Shown: positions 36,201 to 43,764 of the stretch, one piece after another
Numbering within the stretch: the stretch's first letter is position 1
Layout of the letters: every line of letters starts with the position of its first letter
Assembly (NCBI GenBank): GCA_947259115.1
Contig: CAMYKS010000023.1
Location: 25,193-89,192 of the forward strand
Direction: 5' to 3'
Source of the DNA: an uncultured Desulfobulbaceae bacterium
GTDB lineage: Bacteria > Desulfobacterota > Desulfobulbia > Desulfobulbales > BM004
DNA: 64,000 nt
Program-made: the position numbers and the translations under genes
The notes under the pieces: model-generated
Seen by the model: only the letters and a program-made list of their open reading frames with translations
The model's database searches: none
What the model was told of the DNA's origin: nothing

Positions 36201-36533
36201 GCGGTCCCGGACCTTCTGCAGGGCATCATCAATATCGGTCCCGGTGACAAACTCGATATTGATCGAAGAAAGACCTTCGGAACTGACGGAATGGATTTTT
36301 TTGACTCCTGCAAGTCCCTTGAGTTTTTTCTCTATCTCAATGGTGATGGAGGTTTCGATATCCTTGGAGGCAACACCCTTGTAACTGGTGGAGACAAAGA
36401 CATTGGGGATGGTAATGTCAGGTTCGCTTTCCCGGGGCAGCGCTTTATAGCAATATGTGCCGAATAACAGAATGATAACGGCCAGCACCAGGACACTGAC
36501 CCGCTGACGTACGGCGGTATCGGATATTATCAC
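33216..36533 (-). CDS. RND efflux permease
   Basis: The 1105-residue inner-membrane pump has the RND plan: twelve membrane segments and two large periplasmic loops. It opens with a first membrane segment followed by ALPRESEPDITIPNVFV. The proton-relay segment reads GMLVDNAIVIVENIY in TM4, with Asp kept and Asn in the second acidic place, as is common in this branch. A GGVISLAGVVVNNGIVLIDY-like TM10 segment is present. The drug or metal substrate cannot be told. The ATG overlaps the adaptor stop by four bases. No outer-membrane TolC partner is in the window. Confidence 0.94.
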   Translation of the reverse strand: MIISDTAVRQRVSVLVLAVIILLFGTYCYKALPRESEPDITIPNVFVSTSYKGVASKDIETSITIEIEKKLKGLAGVKKIHSVSSEGLSSINIEFVTGTDIDDALQKVRDRVDEAKNELPADLEEDPSVFEVNFSELPIVVFSLSGTCGIVCLKDIADDLKDDIEAIQGVLEVEVTGGIEREIRIEAFPEKLAYYNIPIFALQDVVARENKNTSGGIIRLGDGRFQLRVPGEFEQPDEIYYLIVGTHQGQPIYLKDVARVVDGFKDETSRSRLNGREAVNIMVKKRAGENIIGITDAIDELLARVQPTWPRGTEITKLMDKAKEIRRTVADLENNILSGLVLVVFVILFAMGIRNAILVSLAIPFSMLLSFTVLYVLDITLNMVVLFSLTLALGMLVDNAIVIVENIYRYVEQGVPRIEAARRATSEVAYAVIGSTLTTLAAFFPMLFWPGIMGEFMSYLPLTLIVTLSSSLFVAMVINPALAAIFMKIKPGSSKDVAAGSDAAISVEEIARAGERPVAVEGPILSFYVKFLHQALNHKIVVGLISVCILVLLVQIWLLRVGLEKPVEFFPNIEPKAMYVNLDTPEGADLDYVDSVVRQVESTVNGHAVTQDSISTADQYKASYEPKEHQKSSGRKFFGPSDIGNIEYIYAKSVVTAGPGMMFDPNAPNHVGIQFIDLEDRVRASSESMQMIRQRVENIPGAKITVAEQEEGPPTGSPINIEIAGDDFEILGRHAKTIRELIANIPFVVDIRDDYVEGTPTVRIAIDRQKAALFGLYSNNIGTALKTAYNGLEVSTYREGDEDYDITVQLSGAERRVTDVLRELMLPTPSGKMVPLTTLARIEFAGGLGDIVRIDHERVVTVKANVDENRIPGPVARAQAEKLLQNFPMPPGYRLTFTGEFEFQQESEEFLSKAFAIALFLIFLVLVTQFNSVAQPFIIMTAVILSLGGAFLGLTVVSSPFGIIMSGVGVISLAGVVVNNGIVLIDYINKLRRRGFELRQAVVAAGATRLRPVLLTAVTTILGLLPMVTGVSFDFHNLAISWVSESSQWWSSMAIVVIFGLLVATFLTLVVVPVFYVFIEEGKVRLAAFRSRVRSLLPGNRLSEK

Positions 36534-37666
36534 CTGGTAATCTCCGCCGGCTTGGTGACGGTCTTAACCACGTTTACTTTCTGCTCTGCATCCACACTCC
36601 GCTGACCGACAACAATAACCCGTTGGTCAGGGGCAAGCCCCTCGGTAATCTGGACCTGCCAGCCGTCCAGGATTCCGAGGCCGACTTCCTGAAGTTTTGC
36701 AATATTGTTCTCTTCAAGAAATACGAAGTGTTTATCATCGCGGGAGATCACGGCATAGAGAGGAATCGCCAGGGCTTCTAAAAATTCCTCTTTGACTATT
36801 TCAACCCTGGCAAACATACCGGGCAGTATTTCTGCTGATTCGTTTGCCACTTCAAGCTCCAGCCTGTAGACCTGGGCCTGTGATTCCGGGGCAAAAGCCA
36901 GATAATGCCTTACCGCGGTTATTTTTTTATTGCGCAGGGCTTCAATGATCAATTCAAACCTGTCAATTTTTCGCACTGCAGCTACATCTGCTTCAGGTAT
37001 GCCGACACTCACCTTGACCCGCCCAATGTCGAGCACCGTGGCCACAGGATCCCCGACCGCAAGATAAAGGCCTTTCTTGGCCGGGAGTTCATTCACAACC
37101 CCGGAAATTGAAGATCTGATATAGCACCGTTTCAGCTGCAGTTCGGCAATGGCCAGGTCCGCCTTAAGTGATTCCACCTCTGCCTTGATTGAATCAAATT
37201 CCGATTGGGCGATGATTGCCTGATCATTCAGGCCTGACAAGCGCTGCAAATTCGTACGGGCAAGATTGTATGAAGCCTTGATGGAGTTGATTGTATTTTT
37301 GTAATCACGGGTATCAAGCCGGGCGATAAGGTCGCCTTCATTCACATGATCTCCTTCCTGCACAACCACTTTTTCAACCATGCCCCTCACTTCAGCAAGG
37401 ATGTTCAAATCTTCCCACGGCTCAACAATGCCCGGCAGGTTCAGCCTGTCACGCAGCAATGACGGTACCATTTCCTGGACCACCACATTCACCGGAGGTC
37501 TTTCCTGGATCACAGCATTACTTTTTTCTTCCAGTATCCTGTTTTTCTCGTTTTTGACCCTGGCACCCAAGCCAACAGCAAACAATATTAAAACCAGAAG
37601 AACGAGCAGCGGCAGAAATCTGCCCAAGTTTTTGGGACCTTTCTGCTGCATATTTTTATCGTGCAT
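36530..37666 (-). CDS. RND periplasmic adaptor (membrane fusion protein)
   Basis: The 378-residue protein has one N-terminal membrane segment (LPLLVLLVLILFAVGLG), a lipoyl half-motif around AEVRGMVEKVVVQEGDHVNEGDLIARLD, a coiled-coil hairpin and the beta-barrel region. It links the RND permease to an outer-membrane channel. It is translated first, and the permease follows with a four-base overlap. Confidence 0.93.
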   Translation of the reverse strand: MHDKNMQQKGPKNLGRFLPLLVLLVLILFAVGLGARVKNEKNRILEEKSNAVIQERPPVNVVVQEMVPSLLRDRLNLPGIVEPWEDLNILAEVRGMVEKVVVQEGDHVNEGDLIARLDTRDYKNTINSIKASYNLARTNLQRLSGLNDQAIIAQSEFDSIKAEVESLKADLAIAELQLKRCYIRSSISGVVNELPAKKGLYLAVGDPVATVLDIGRVKVSVGIPEADVAAVRKIDRFELIIEALRNKKITAVRHYLAFAPESQAQVYRLELEVANESAEILPGMFARVEIVKEEFLEALAIPLYAVISRDDKHFVFLEENNIAKLQEVGLGILDGWQVQITEGLAPDQRVIVVGQRSVDAEQKVNVVKTVTKPAEITR

Positions 37667-37723
37667 GTGATATCCCGCATAAAAATAATGAAATTATGAA
37701 GAGCTGTGACTTGAAACTGCTTC

Positions 37724-39496
37724 TCACGGCCAGACAACATCTCGGTGCAGCCAGCCGACAAGTCCATCCGGGTTGCTGACCTTCAGCCAATCACCTCTGG
37801 TTTCATCACTATGCAGGACTGAACCGTAATCCAATTGGATAACGACCTCATCCATCAGGCTGGGGCCGCTGCGCAGGTTGCCTTTCCCTACTTTTATGAC
37901 CACGGTTTCGATGTCGGAGAGCAGGGCAGCGTATACCCAGCCCTTTCTATCTCTGAAATCCTCCACAAGGACCCACTCTCCCCGGCTTTCTAAAAGAGCC
38001 AAGGGATAGCCGGGGGGAACCGAGCGCAAAACTTCGGAATCCAGGGTTGGTTCGGAACGAATATTGGCGCCTTTGCCATTCTGGGCAATCCCGGCATAGG
38101 CTTTATCATCCTGGCGTGCAACTGCCATGGTTTCCTGTATAGCGGGACTTTCAGCAGATCCGGCTGCACCTGAAGATGGGAACACTTCTGCAGCAGCCTC
38201 ATTCTTCTGCTGCATTACAGGCTTTACACTCCGGACAGGTTGAATGGCTTTATCCTGTGATATTGCTGCAGCCGCGGCAACCTCCCGGGAAGGAATAACG
38301 GTATGCCCGGCAGGCCATATAAGCTCCCGGCTGAGCCAACCCTCCATGCCGCCTGATGTGCTTACTTTATACCAGTCAGTTTGAATATCGCTTAGGTGCA
38401 GAACCGTACCGAAATCAATCTGGTGGGCCACTGTGAAATTGAGCCCCGGACCCGACCTGAGATTTACCTTTGATGCATTTACAATAACAGAATTACTCTG
38501 GCCCAAAAGAGGTGTATATATCCAGCCTGGCTGGCCGACAAAATCCCTTATACTAGACCAGTTATCCTGTTGGCCAATTACCTGCACTGGAAAGCCGCGC
38601 CCCACAGAGCGGATTATTCTGTGTTCCGTTGAAGGCCCGGAACGGACAAACACTCCATTCTGCTTGACACTGGCAAAACCCGAATCAGCATTGATAATGG
38701 TAACTGTCGAGGCAGCACCGGCTTCCTCCTGCATGATTTCACTCGAAGAAGCGACACGGACATCATCAGACTCTTCGTCCACCACCGCAAGGACATGGCC
38801 TGCTGTTTCCTCTGCGCTTGAAAATTCCGCCTTGCTTAACACCTCCTCCTTCTGCATAAGCACATCCCCCTGCCATTGTCCTGCATAGCTGCTGCCATCG
38901 GGCTTTACAACAGTACCCCGCCCGTGCATCAAACCATTCCTGAACTCACCGGTATACTTCTCACCGTCAACAGTGATTTTAGTTCCATGCCCATTGGGCA
39001 GGTCATCCTTCCATTGACCGACATATTTTGTGCCGTTTTTATATTTGGCTTCACCCTGGCCGTTGCGTCTGCCATTCTCAAACTGACCGATAAAAACAGT
39101 TCCATCAGGATAGGTTATCCTTCCTGGGCCGTGTGGTATATCATTTTGCCACTGGCCAGAATATTTTTTTCCGTCAACTGTCTCCAGGGTTCCCTGGCCT
39201 TCACGTACACCATTGGCAAATCCCCCTGCATATTCAAATTTCCCAGCTGCTGAAAGTGTCCCTTGACCATGGGGTTTGTCATCGTGCCAGTCGCCGAGGT
39301 ATTTTGTACCATCGGGGAAGGTCATAAGGCCCCGGCCGGTTCGAATGCCATTCTGGAACTCACCCACATATCTTCTGCCATCGGGCAGAACTACCGTCCC
39401 CTGGCCGTTAACACAGTCTCCCTGCACACAGAGTGCTGCAACTCCCTGGGGCAACAACAAAAACACTGCAACTATCAGGTTGATAAACATCTTCAT
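37724..39496 (-). CDS. exported MORN-repeat and bacterial SH3 protein
   Basis: The 590-residue protein has a signal peptide (FINLIVAVFLLLPQGVAA), then about eight MORN repeats to residue 215 (units such as YVGEFQNG, YSGQWQND, FIGQFENG), a variable linker, and four SH3b domains in two pairs. Each pair has the same order (VFVRSGPS... then VNLRSGPG...; ANIRSEPT... then GNLRSGPS...), which points to duplication of a two-domain unit. SH3b domains often bind cell-wall peptides, so an envelope role is likely. Confidence 0.85.
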   Translation of the reverse strand: MKMFINLIVAVFLLLPQGVAALCVQGDCVNGQGTVVLPDGRRYVGEFQNGIRTGRGLMTFPDGTKYLGDWHDDKPHGQGTLSAAGKFEYAGGFANGVREGQGTLETVDGKKYSGQWQNDIPHGPGRITYPDGTVFIGQFENGRRNGQGEAKYKNGTKYVGQWKDDLPNGHGTKITVDGEKYTGEFRNGLMHGRGTVVKPDGSSYAGQWQGDVLMQKEEVLSKAEFSSAEETAGHVLAVVDEESDDVRVASSSEIMQEEAGAASTVTIINADSGFASVKQNGVFVRSGPSTEHRIIRSVGRGFPVQVIGQQDNWSSIRDFVGQPGWIYTPLLGQSNSVIVNASKVNLRSGPGLNFTVAHQIDFGTVLHLSDIQTDWYKVSTSGGMEGWLSRELIWPAGHTVIPSREVAAAAAISQDKAIQPVRSVKPVMQQKNEAAAEVFPSSGAAGSAESPAIQETMAVARQDDKAYAGIAQNGKGANIRSEPTLDSEVLRSVPPGYPLALLESRGEWVLVEDFRDRKGWVYAALLSDIETVVIKVGKGNLRSGPSLMDEVVIQLDYGSVLHSDETRGDWLKVSNPDGLVGWLHRDVVWP

Positions 39497-39807
39497 TCCA
39501 ATCTCCTCATATCGATAAATTCACACGCTGCCATAGGTAAAATATAATGAAACTCCCCGGTACAAGCCACGGGGTTTGTGATACTACAACAAAACTGAGA
39601 CAGTATGGCTTTTGTAGATGTAAATACTCATCCAATAAAATAGCACTTTCGATAATGCGCGGCAAGCCGCAGGGTATTTACCCTAGGAGCCTGTCGGAGT
39701 ATTCCCAATCTACTGCAAAAGCGAGAGAATCGGTTCAAATTTCCGTAAATTTTCTTTAAATAGCGCTGCTATTCGCATCAATTTCCCGAAAATTTGATCT
39801 CAATTCC
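39497..39807. other. gap between the MORN gene and the CcsA partner, mostly MITE copy B
   Basis: The 311 bases hold the region upstream of the MORN gene (39497-39685) and most of MITE copy B. No gene was seen. Confidence 0.6.
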
Positions 39808-39846
39808 TCAATTTTTCGTTACGATTATAATTCCCCGACAGGCTCC
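39686..39846. mobile_element. MITE copy B, 161 bp, with terminal inverted repeats
   Basis: The reverse complement matches copy A (16368-16528) at 158 of 161 positions. Terminal repeats begin GGAGCCTGTCGG. It runs into the 3' end of the gene at 39808-40497 and supplies that gene's last twelve residues and TGA stop. Relative to the disrupted gene its orientation equals that of copy A relative to malQ. Confidence 0.88.
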
Positions 39847-40497
39847 AAGTGACGCCTGCTTTCTGCCGTTGATGAAACCGACAACTGCTTCAGCATAAAA
39901 GCAGCAGAGCATTCCAGCGACACTGGCACCAGTGGTAATCCAAAAAAGAAAAAGATGCAGATTTTTTTTCTCGTACAAAAGCAGGTCAAGCACGAAGAGG
40001 ATCAACCCGAGATGTATTAATGATGACCCAAGACGGACCCAGTAGCCCTTTTTATGGAAATGGAGATTTTTACTTCCCCCCAAAGCCAGAACCAAGACAA
40101 TTACCTGTAAAACCAGAGAGGTTCCAAGTATCAATAATAAGCTTGTCTTCACCCCGCCGATAACTCCAGCCAGAACAGCACCTGCAACGAGAAGCACCGC
40201 AAGCCGGTTCAACCATAGGGTCGGCAACAAACGCTTGGGGACACAGATGCCAAGCAGGAGGATCAAACCCATGATAAACGGAGCAACAAAGGAGTTCATC
40301 CTGCTCATATAGGACATTTTTACAGCCGGTGACATCTGATGGATCTGGGCAAATTTAAAATAAAACATGCCATAAATACTGATCAGGGAAATGGCAAACA
40401 GCACCAGAACCGTGGCCAGAATCAAATAAAAATCATATGAACTCTTTCGCTGAGTATCTCTTTGTTTTTTCAACATATTTTTAACCGTCGTGTGCAA
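39808..40497 (-). CDS. membrane protein paired with CcsA, C-terminus replaced by MITE
   Basis: The 229-residue protein has about six membrane segments. The stretch GYWVRLGSSLIHLGLILFVLDLLL resembles the conserved His-containing membrane segment of CcmF-type haem lyases, so a partner role with CcsA is possible. It starts 31 bases after ccsA on the same strand. The end, GACRGIIIVTKN, is encoded by MITE copy B, so the native C-terminus is lost or altered. Function is not established. Confidence 0.6.
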   Translation of the reverse strand: MHTTVKNMLKKQRDTQRKSSYDFYLILATVLVLFAISLISIYGMFYFKFAQIHQMSPAVKMSYMSRMNSFVAPFIMGLILLLGICVPKRLLPTLWLNRLAVLLVAGAVLAGVIGGVKTSLLLILGTSLVLQVIVLVLALGGSKNLHFHKKGYWVRLGSSLIHLGLILFVLDLLLYEKKNLHLFLFWITTGASVAGMLCCFYAEAVVGFINGRKQASLGACRGIIIVTKN

Positions 40498-40528
40498 ATG
40501 TATTGATCTGTTATTTTATGCCAGGCTC

Positions 40529-41572
40529 TTACTGAAACGTATGTTCACCGGGAAAGTAAAAAGAGGTCAGAAAGGTAAAAATCATGGCCAGGAAACAGAG
40601 AATCCCCAAAAATGAGGTAAAATACCACATGGATTTTTTATTGGCATACAATCTTGTATGCAGATATGTGGAAAATACCGCCCACATCATAAGAGAACTG
40701 CAGATCTTCGGGTCCCACCACCAGTTTGGCCCCCATGCCTTAAGGGCCCAGGGATAGCCCAGCAGCATCCCAAGGGTGAGCATGAAAAAACCGAGCTTTG
40801 CATACTGGTAGCCCACCTTTTCAACCAGAAGATCCCTTTGGACCAGCATATATACCGATGTAATAAATATTATGGTAATGGCGCTGTAAGAAATAAAAAG
40901 CAGCGGTGGGTGGAACCACATGTATTCGGCGTTGTAATAAAAAACCATTTTGGGATACAGCCGCATGAAATAGCCGGCCTTTGCCGTGAGTGATTGACCG
41001 GGGCTGTACCAGGGTGCAATTTCAGCAAAAAACCGCGGCAGCGGGGAGCTGAATGGATCCGCGCCAAAATAAAGAATTACAATCTGGGCAGCTAGGAAAA
41101 GGTGGAGTAAGGCCCGAAACCGATGGCTCTGCAGGCGAAAATGTACCATGAGCGCCATCATTCCGTAACACATGAACCAGAAATAGTATTTCTCGTTTTC
41201 AATCCAGAGCGGTATCTTGTAGCGGGGTGGAGAGGCTGCATTATAAAGCCCCATGCCATAGTCACTGCTTTTATTCATCATTTCAAGCTGGCGGTTAATC
41301 CAGACAATGAGATTATCCGGAAGCTCAAGAGGCAGTTTCAGGTAAATCTGCCAGTGAAACCAGCAGATCCACAAAAAACCTGCCATGAATAAAAAATTAA
41401 TTGCTCCGAGTATTACTGTGGAAGATTTTTGGTACACGGGTTTTGCACAGCAGAGATTTTGAACTGCTGCAAGCACCATAATACCTGCCAGGCTCAACAT
41501 AATTGCCATAACGACACTTCCACCCAGTGAAAATATTCCAATGGGCAGCATACCCTGCAGTCCTGTTTCCAT
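40529..41572 (-). CDS. ccsA: cytochrome c biogenesis protein CcsA family (haem handling)
   Basis: The 347-residue membrane protein carries the tryptophan-rich WWD motif AWGPNWWWDPK and flanking His residues in hydrophobic loops, as in CcsA/CcmC/CcmF. These proteins carry haem to the outside of the membrane for attachment to apocytochrome c. The partner ResB/Ccs1 is not seen; the next gene is a smaller membrane protein. Cytochrome c maturation agrees with an anaerobic respiring organism. Confidence 0.85.
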   Translation of the reverse strand: METGLQGMLPIGIFSLGGSVVMAIMLSLAGIMVLAAVQNLCCAKPVYQKSSTVILGAINFLFMAGFLWICWFHWQIYLKLPLELPDNLIVWINRQLEMMNKSSDYGMGLYNAASPPRYKIPLWIENEKYYFWFMCYGMMALMVHFRLQSHRFRALLHLFLAAQIVILYFGADPFSSPLPRFFAEIAPWYSPGQSLTAKAGYFMRLYPKMVFYYNAEYMWFHPPLLFISYSAITIIFITSVYMLVQRDLLVEKVGYQYAKLGFFMLTLGMLLGYPWALKAWGPNWWWDPKICSSLMMWAVFSTYLHTRLYANKKSMWYFTSFLGILCFLAMIFTFLTSFYFPGEHTFQ

Positions 41573-41885
41573 AGCAGTTGTCTCGGCTGAAAGATTTTTT
41601 ATTTATGCAGCATTTGCGCAAATCTGCTGCACACTACCAGCAAACATTTTAGCCCTTGAGTGAAAATTCCGCGCCGCTTCAGGTTAATTCATACCCGGAA
41701 ACGGAGTTTATGCCCTGAAAGGGTAATAACCTGTTGCTGGGAACTGTACATAAATTTTTCAAAGGCATAGCAGGCATCTTCGGGCGGATATTTATCCGGA
41801 AATAGTTTATAACTGCAATGTATTATTGATGCTGTACTCTTCAATTTTGCTCATCAAGCCTAATAGTACACAAAGAGAAGACTGC
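41573..41885. other. intergenic region between ccsA and the B-box gene
   Basis: The 313 bases between the divergent genes show no credible frame. No strong promoter was identified by eye. Confidence 0.5.
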
Positions 41886-42260
41886 ATGAAATGCTTAAAT
41901 CATCCTGAAAGAGATGCTGTTGCAATTTGCATGGCATGCGGCAAGGGGTTATGCCGGAAATGCGTAAATATCTCTCAAGCTGGTATTGCCTGCCAGTAGA
42001 GCTGCGCCAAAACCCTTTCAGAAAAAAATGAGTTGTATGCCAAACAGGCCGCCCATTTAAAGAACATTAAACGCTTAAACCTGTTGGGCTCTTTTTTCTC
42101 AATAGGCATGGGCGTCCTGTTTATATATTTTGCCTCCCAGGGGTTCGGGCTGGTCTATAATTTTGTATTTCTGCTGGGTGGAGGTTTTTTAGTGTATGGT
42201 ATTGTGGCGCAGATTGTGAATATGGTTATATTTTTTAATGATAAGGACAAAAAGCTCTAG
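41886..42260 (+). pseudogene. B-box zinc-finger membrane protein split by an in-frame TAG
   Basis: The frame opens with MKCLNHPERDAVAICMACGKG and LCRKC, a B-box-type zinc finger found at the start of small bacterial membrane proteins. It meets a TAG at 41997-41999 after GIACQ. The same frame then continues SCAKTLSEKNELYAKQ to two membrane segments (SFFSIGMGVLFIYFASQ; FVFLLGGGFLVYGIVAQIVN) and a stop at 42258-42260. The residues on both sides of the TAG fit family members, so this is one gene with an amber change, a readthrough site or a sequence error. Confidence 0.75.
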
Positions 42261-42312
42261 TTAGTGTTCGAGTATACCTTAATCCAACTAATTATTTAAA
42301 TTGGAGCGACAC

Positions 42313-42504
42313 ATGGAAAAAAATATGGGTGAGTCTGACAGAATTTTTCGTTTGGCAGCGGGCCTGGCCATTATAATTATCGGTTTGGTAGCAAAAAGCT
42401 GGTGGGGTATTATCGGTATCGTGCCCCTTGCAACAGCAGCTCTTGGTCATTGTCCAGCGTATCTTCCTTTGGGAATGAATACCTGTAAGCTTGACAAAAA
42501 ATAA
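42313..42504 (+). CDS. DUF2892 (YgaP-like) small membrane protein
   Basis: About 63 residues with two membrane segments. GESDRIFRLAAGLAIIIIGL opens the DUF2892/YgaP transmembrane domain, which ends in ALGHCPAYLPLGMNTC with its conserved Cys pair. ATG at 42313 has GGAG eight bases upstream; a longer TTG frame is less likely. Often fused to or beside rhodanese domains, but none is near. The role is unclear. Confidence 0.8.
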   Translation: MEKNMGESDRIFRLAAGLAIIIIGLVAKSWWGIIGIVPLATAALGHCPAYLPLGMNTCKLDKK

Positions 42505-42554
42505 CTTATGCAGGTGTCCCGGGCATGCAATTCCTGTAATTGTTCCAGCAAAGC

Positions 42555-43097
42555 TTATTTGCCCTGGATAGGCCTTTGAGACGAGGCAAGCGTCAGTGCA
42601 ATCTCTGCCAGGATGTCTTCCAGGTTGGCATAACCAGAAAGTTCAGCGCCATACTTCAGCAGATTTTCCCGGGCTTTGACAGCCATGCTGACTGCTGCCT
42701 TCATATTTTTGTTTTCTGTATGAATTTTCATGCCGGCCACCAGGATTAATCCCTGCAGGGCCTTACGCCTGTCACCCTCTGCGTCTTTCCACTCCGACTC
42801 CAGGAGTTCATGCATTTCAAAATAGAGTGCCAGGTCCCACAATATTGGGGCCTGCTGCAAAACCTCCTTACATTTTCTCTGTTCCATGATTGCATAGGCT
42901 TCTTCATATTTTGCCAGCCTGTCCGTTACATAACTTGCATAACCCGGTTCAAGCTGCTGCTGCAGGAATACATTTCCACATCTTTGAAATACCGATGTAT
43001 CTTTTACTGCCAGGGCCTGGAGAAAAGATTTTGACAGATTATTGCGAATATCACGAGCCAACCGGCTATTGAAGGGGTCAAAATGGAATGGTTTCAC
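42555..43097 (-). CDS. DUF309 family protein
   Basis: The C-terminal half shows the DUF309 core: ALYFEMHELLESEW, RRKALQGLILVAGMKIH and AVSMAVKARENL, a helical bundle with a conserved His. Function is unknown. The open frame extends to 43235 within tsaC; GTG at 43097, 14 bases after the tsaC stop, gives a compact 180-residue protein starting near KPFHFDPFNSRLARDIRN and is preferred. It follows tsaC and probably shares its message. Confidence 0.75.
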   Translation of the reverse strand: MKPFHFDPFNSRLARDIRNNLSKSFLQALAVKDTSVFQRCGNVFLQQQLEPGYASYVTDRLAKYEEAYAIMEQRKCKEVLQQAPILWDLALYFEMHELLESEWKDAEGDRRKALQGLILVAGMKIHTENKNMKAAVSMAVKARENLLKYGAELSGYANLEDILAEIALTLASSQRPIQGK

Positions 43098-43110
43098 TTT
43101 TATTTTCCGG

Positions 43111-43758
43111 CTATCTTTTGGAAACCGGCAGAATATCTTCAAAGGGAATGACACCTTCACGGATGGGCACCAGCCTGTCCCCGTCAAAACCGATAATGGT
43201 TGAGCCAACGATCCCGGATGTTCTGCCGCCATCAAAAATCATATCAATCTGACTGCCGAACTGGACCTTCACCCCCTGGGCATCGACAGCTGCCGCCCGC
43301 CCGGATATATTTGCACTGGTCGCTGTTACAGGCCTGCCATAAGCTCGCAGCAACTGCCGGGCAAAGGGATGGGAAGACTGTCGTACTCCAACTGTAGAGG
43401 TTCCCGCAGTCAACAGGGTCGGCAGGTTCACTTTTGCCTGAAAAATAAGGGTGAGCGGCCCTGGCCAGAATTCTTCCATGAGTGGCTCATAAAGGCTGGG
43501 AACATTCTGCACCAGGGACGATAATGATTCCCTGTCGTCCACCAGGGTCAGGATAGGCTTGTTGATGTCTCTTTGTTTCAGAGAAAAAAGAAGGTTCAGG
43601 GCCAATGGGTTTAATGGATCAACCGCAAGTCCGTAATAGGTCTCTGTCGGGAAAGCAACAACTCCTCCTCCATGCAAAACAGCAACAGCCCTGCTCAGGT
43701 CCGCCATGGAACAGGGCTGGTAACCAACAGTTTGGCTGACGTGTCGGTATTGTTTCAT
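43111..43758 (-). CDS. tsaC: threonylcarbamoyl-AMP synthase (TsaC/YrdC/Sua5 family)
   Basis: This enzyme makes threonylcarbamoyl-AMP from Thr, bicarbonate and ATP for the t6A modification of tRNA. The 215-residue protein has GGVVAFPTETYYGLAVDP, KQRDINKPI, WPGPLTLIF and TSANISGRAA, all typical. It lacks the second domain of long Sua5 proteins. It lies six bases after purD-purE and 14 before the DUF309 gene. Confidence 0.92.
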   Translation of the reverse strand: MKQYRHVSQTVGYQPCSMADLSRAVAVLHGGGVVAFPTETYYGLAVDPLNPLALNLLFSLKQRDINKPILTLVDDRESLSSLVQNVPSLYEPLMEEFWPGPLTLIFQAKVNLPTLLTAGTSTVGVRQSSHPFARQLLRAYGRPVTATSANISGRAAAVDAQGVKVQFGSQIDMIFDGGRTSGIVGSTIIGFDGDRLVPIREGVIPFEDILPVSKR

Positions 43759-43764
43759 CAGGAC

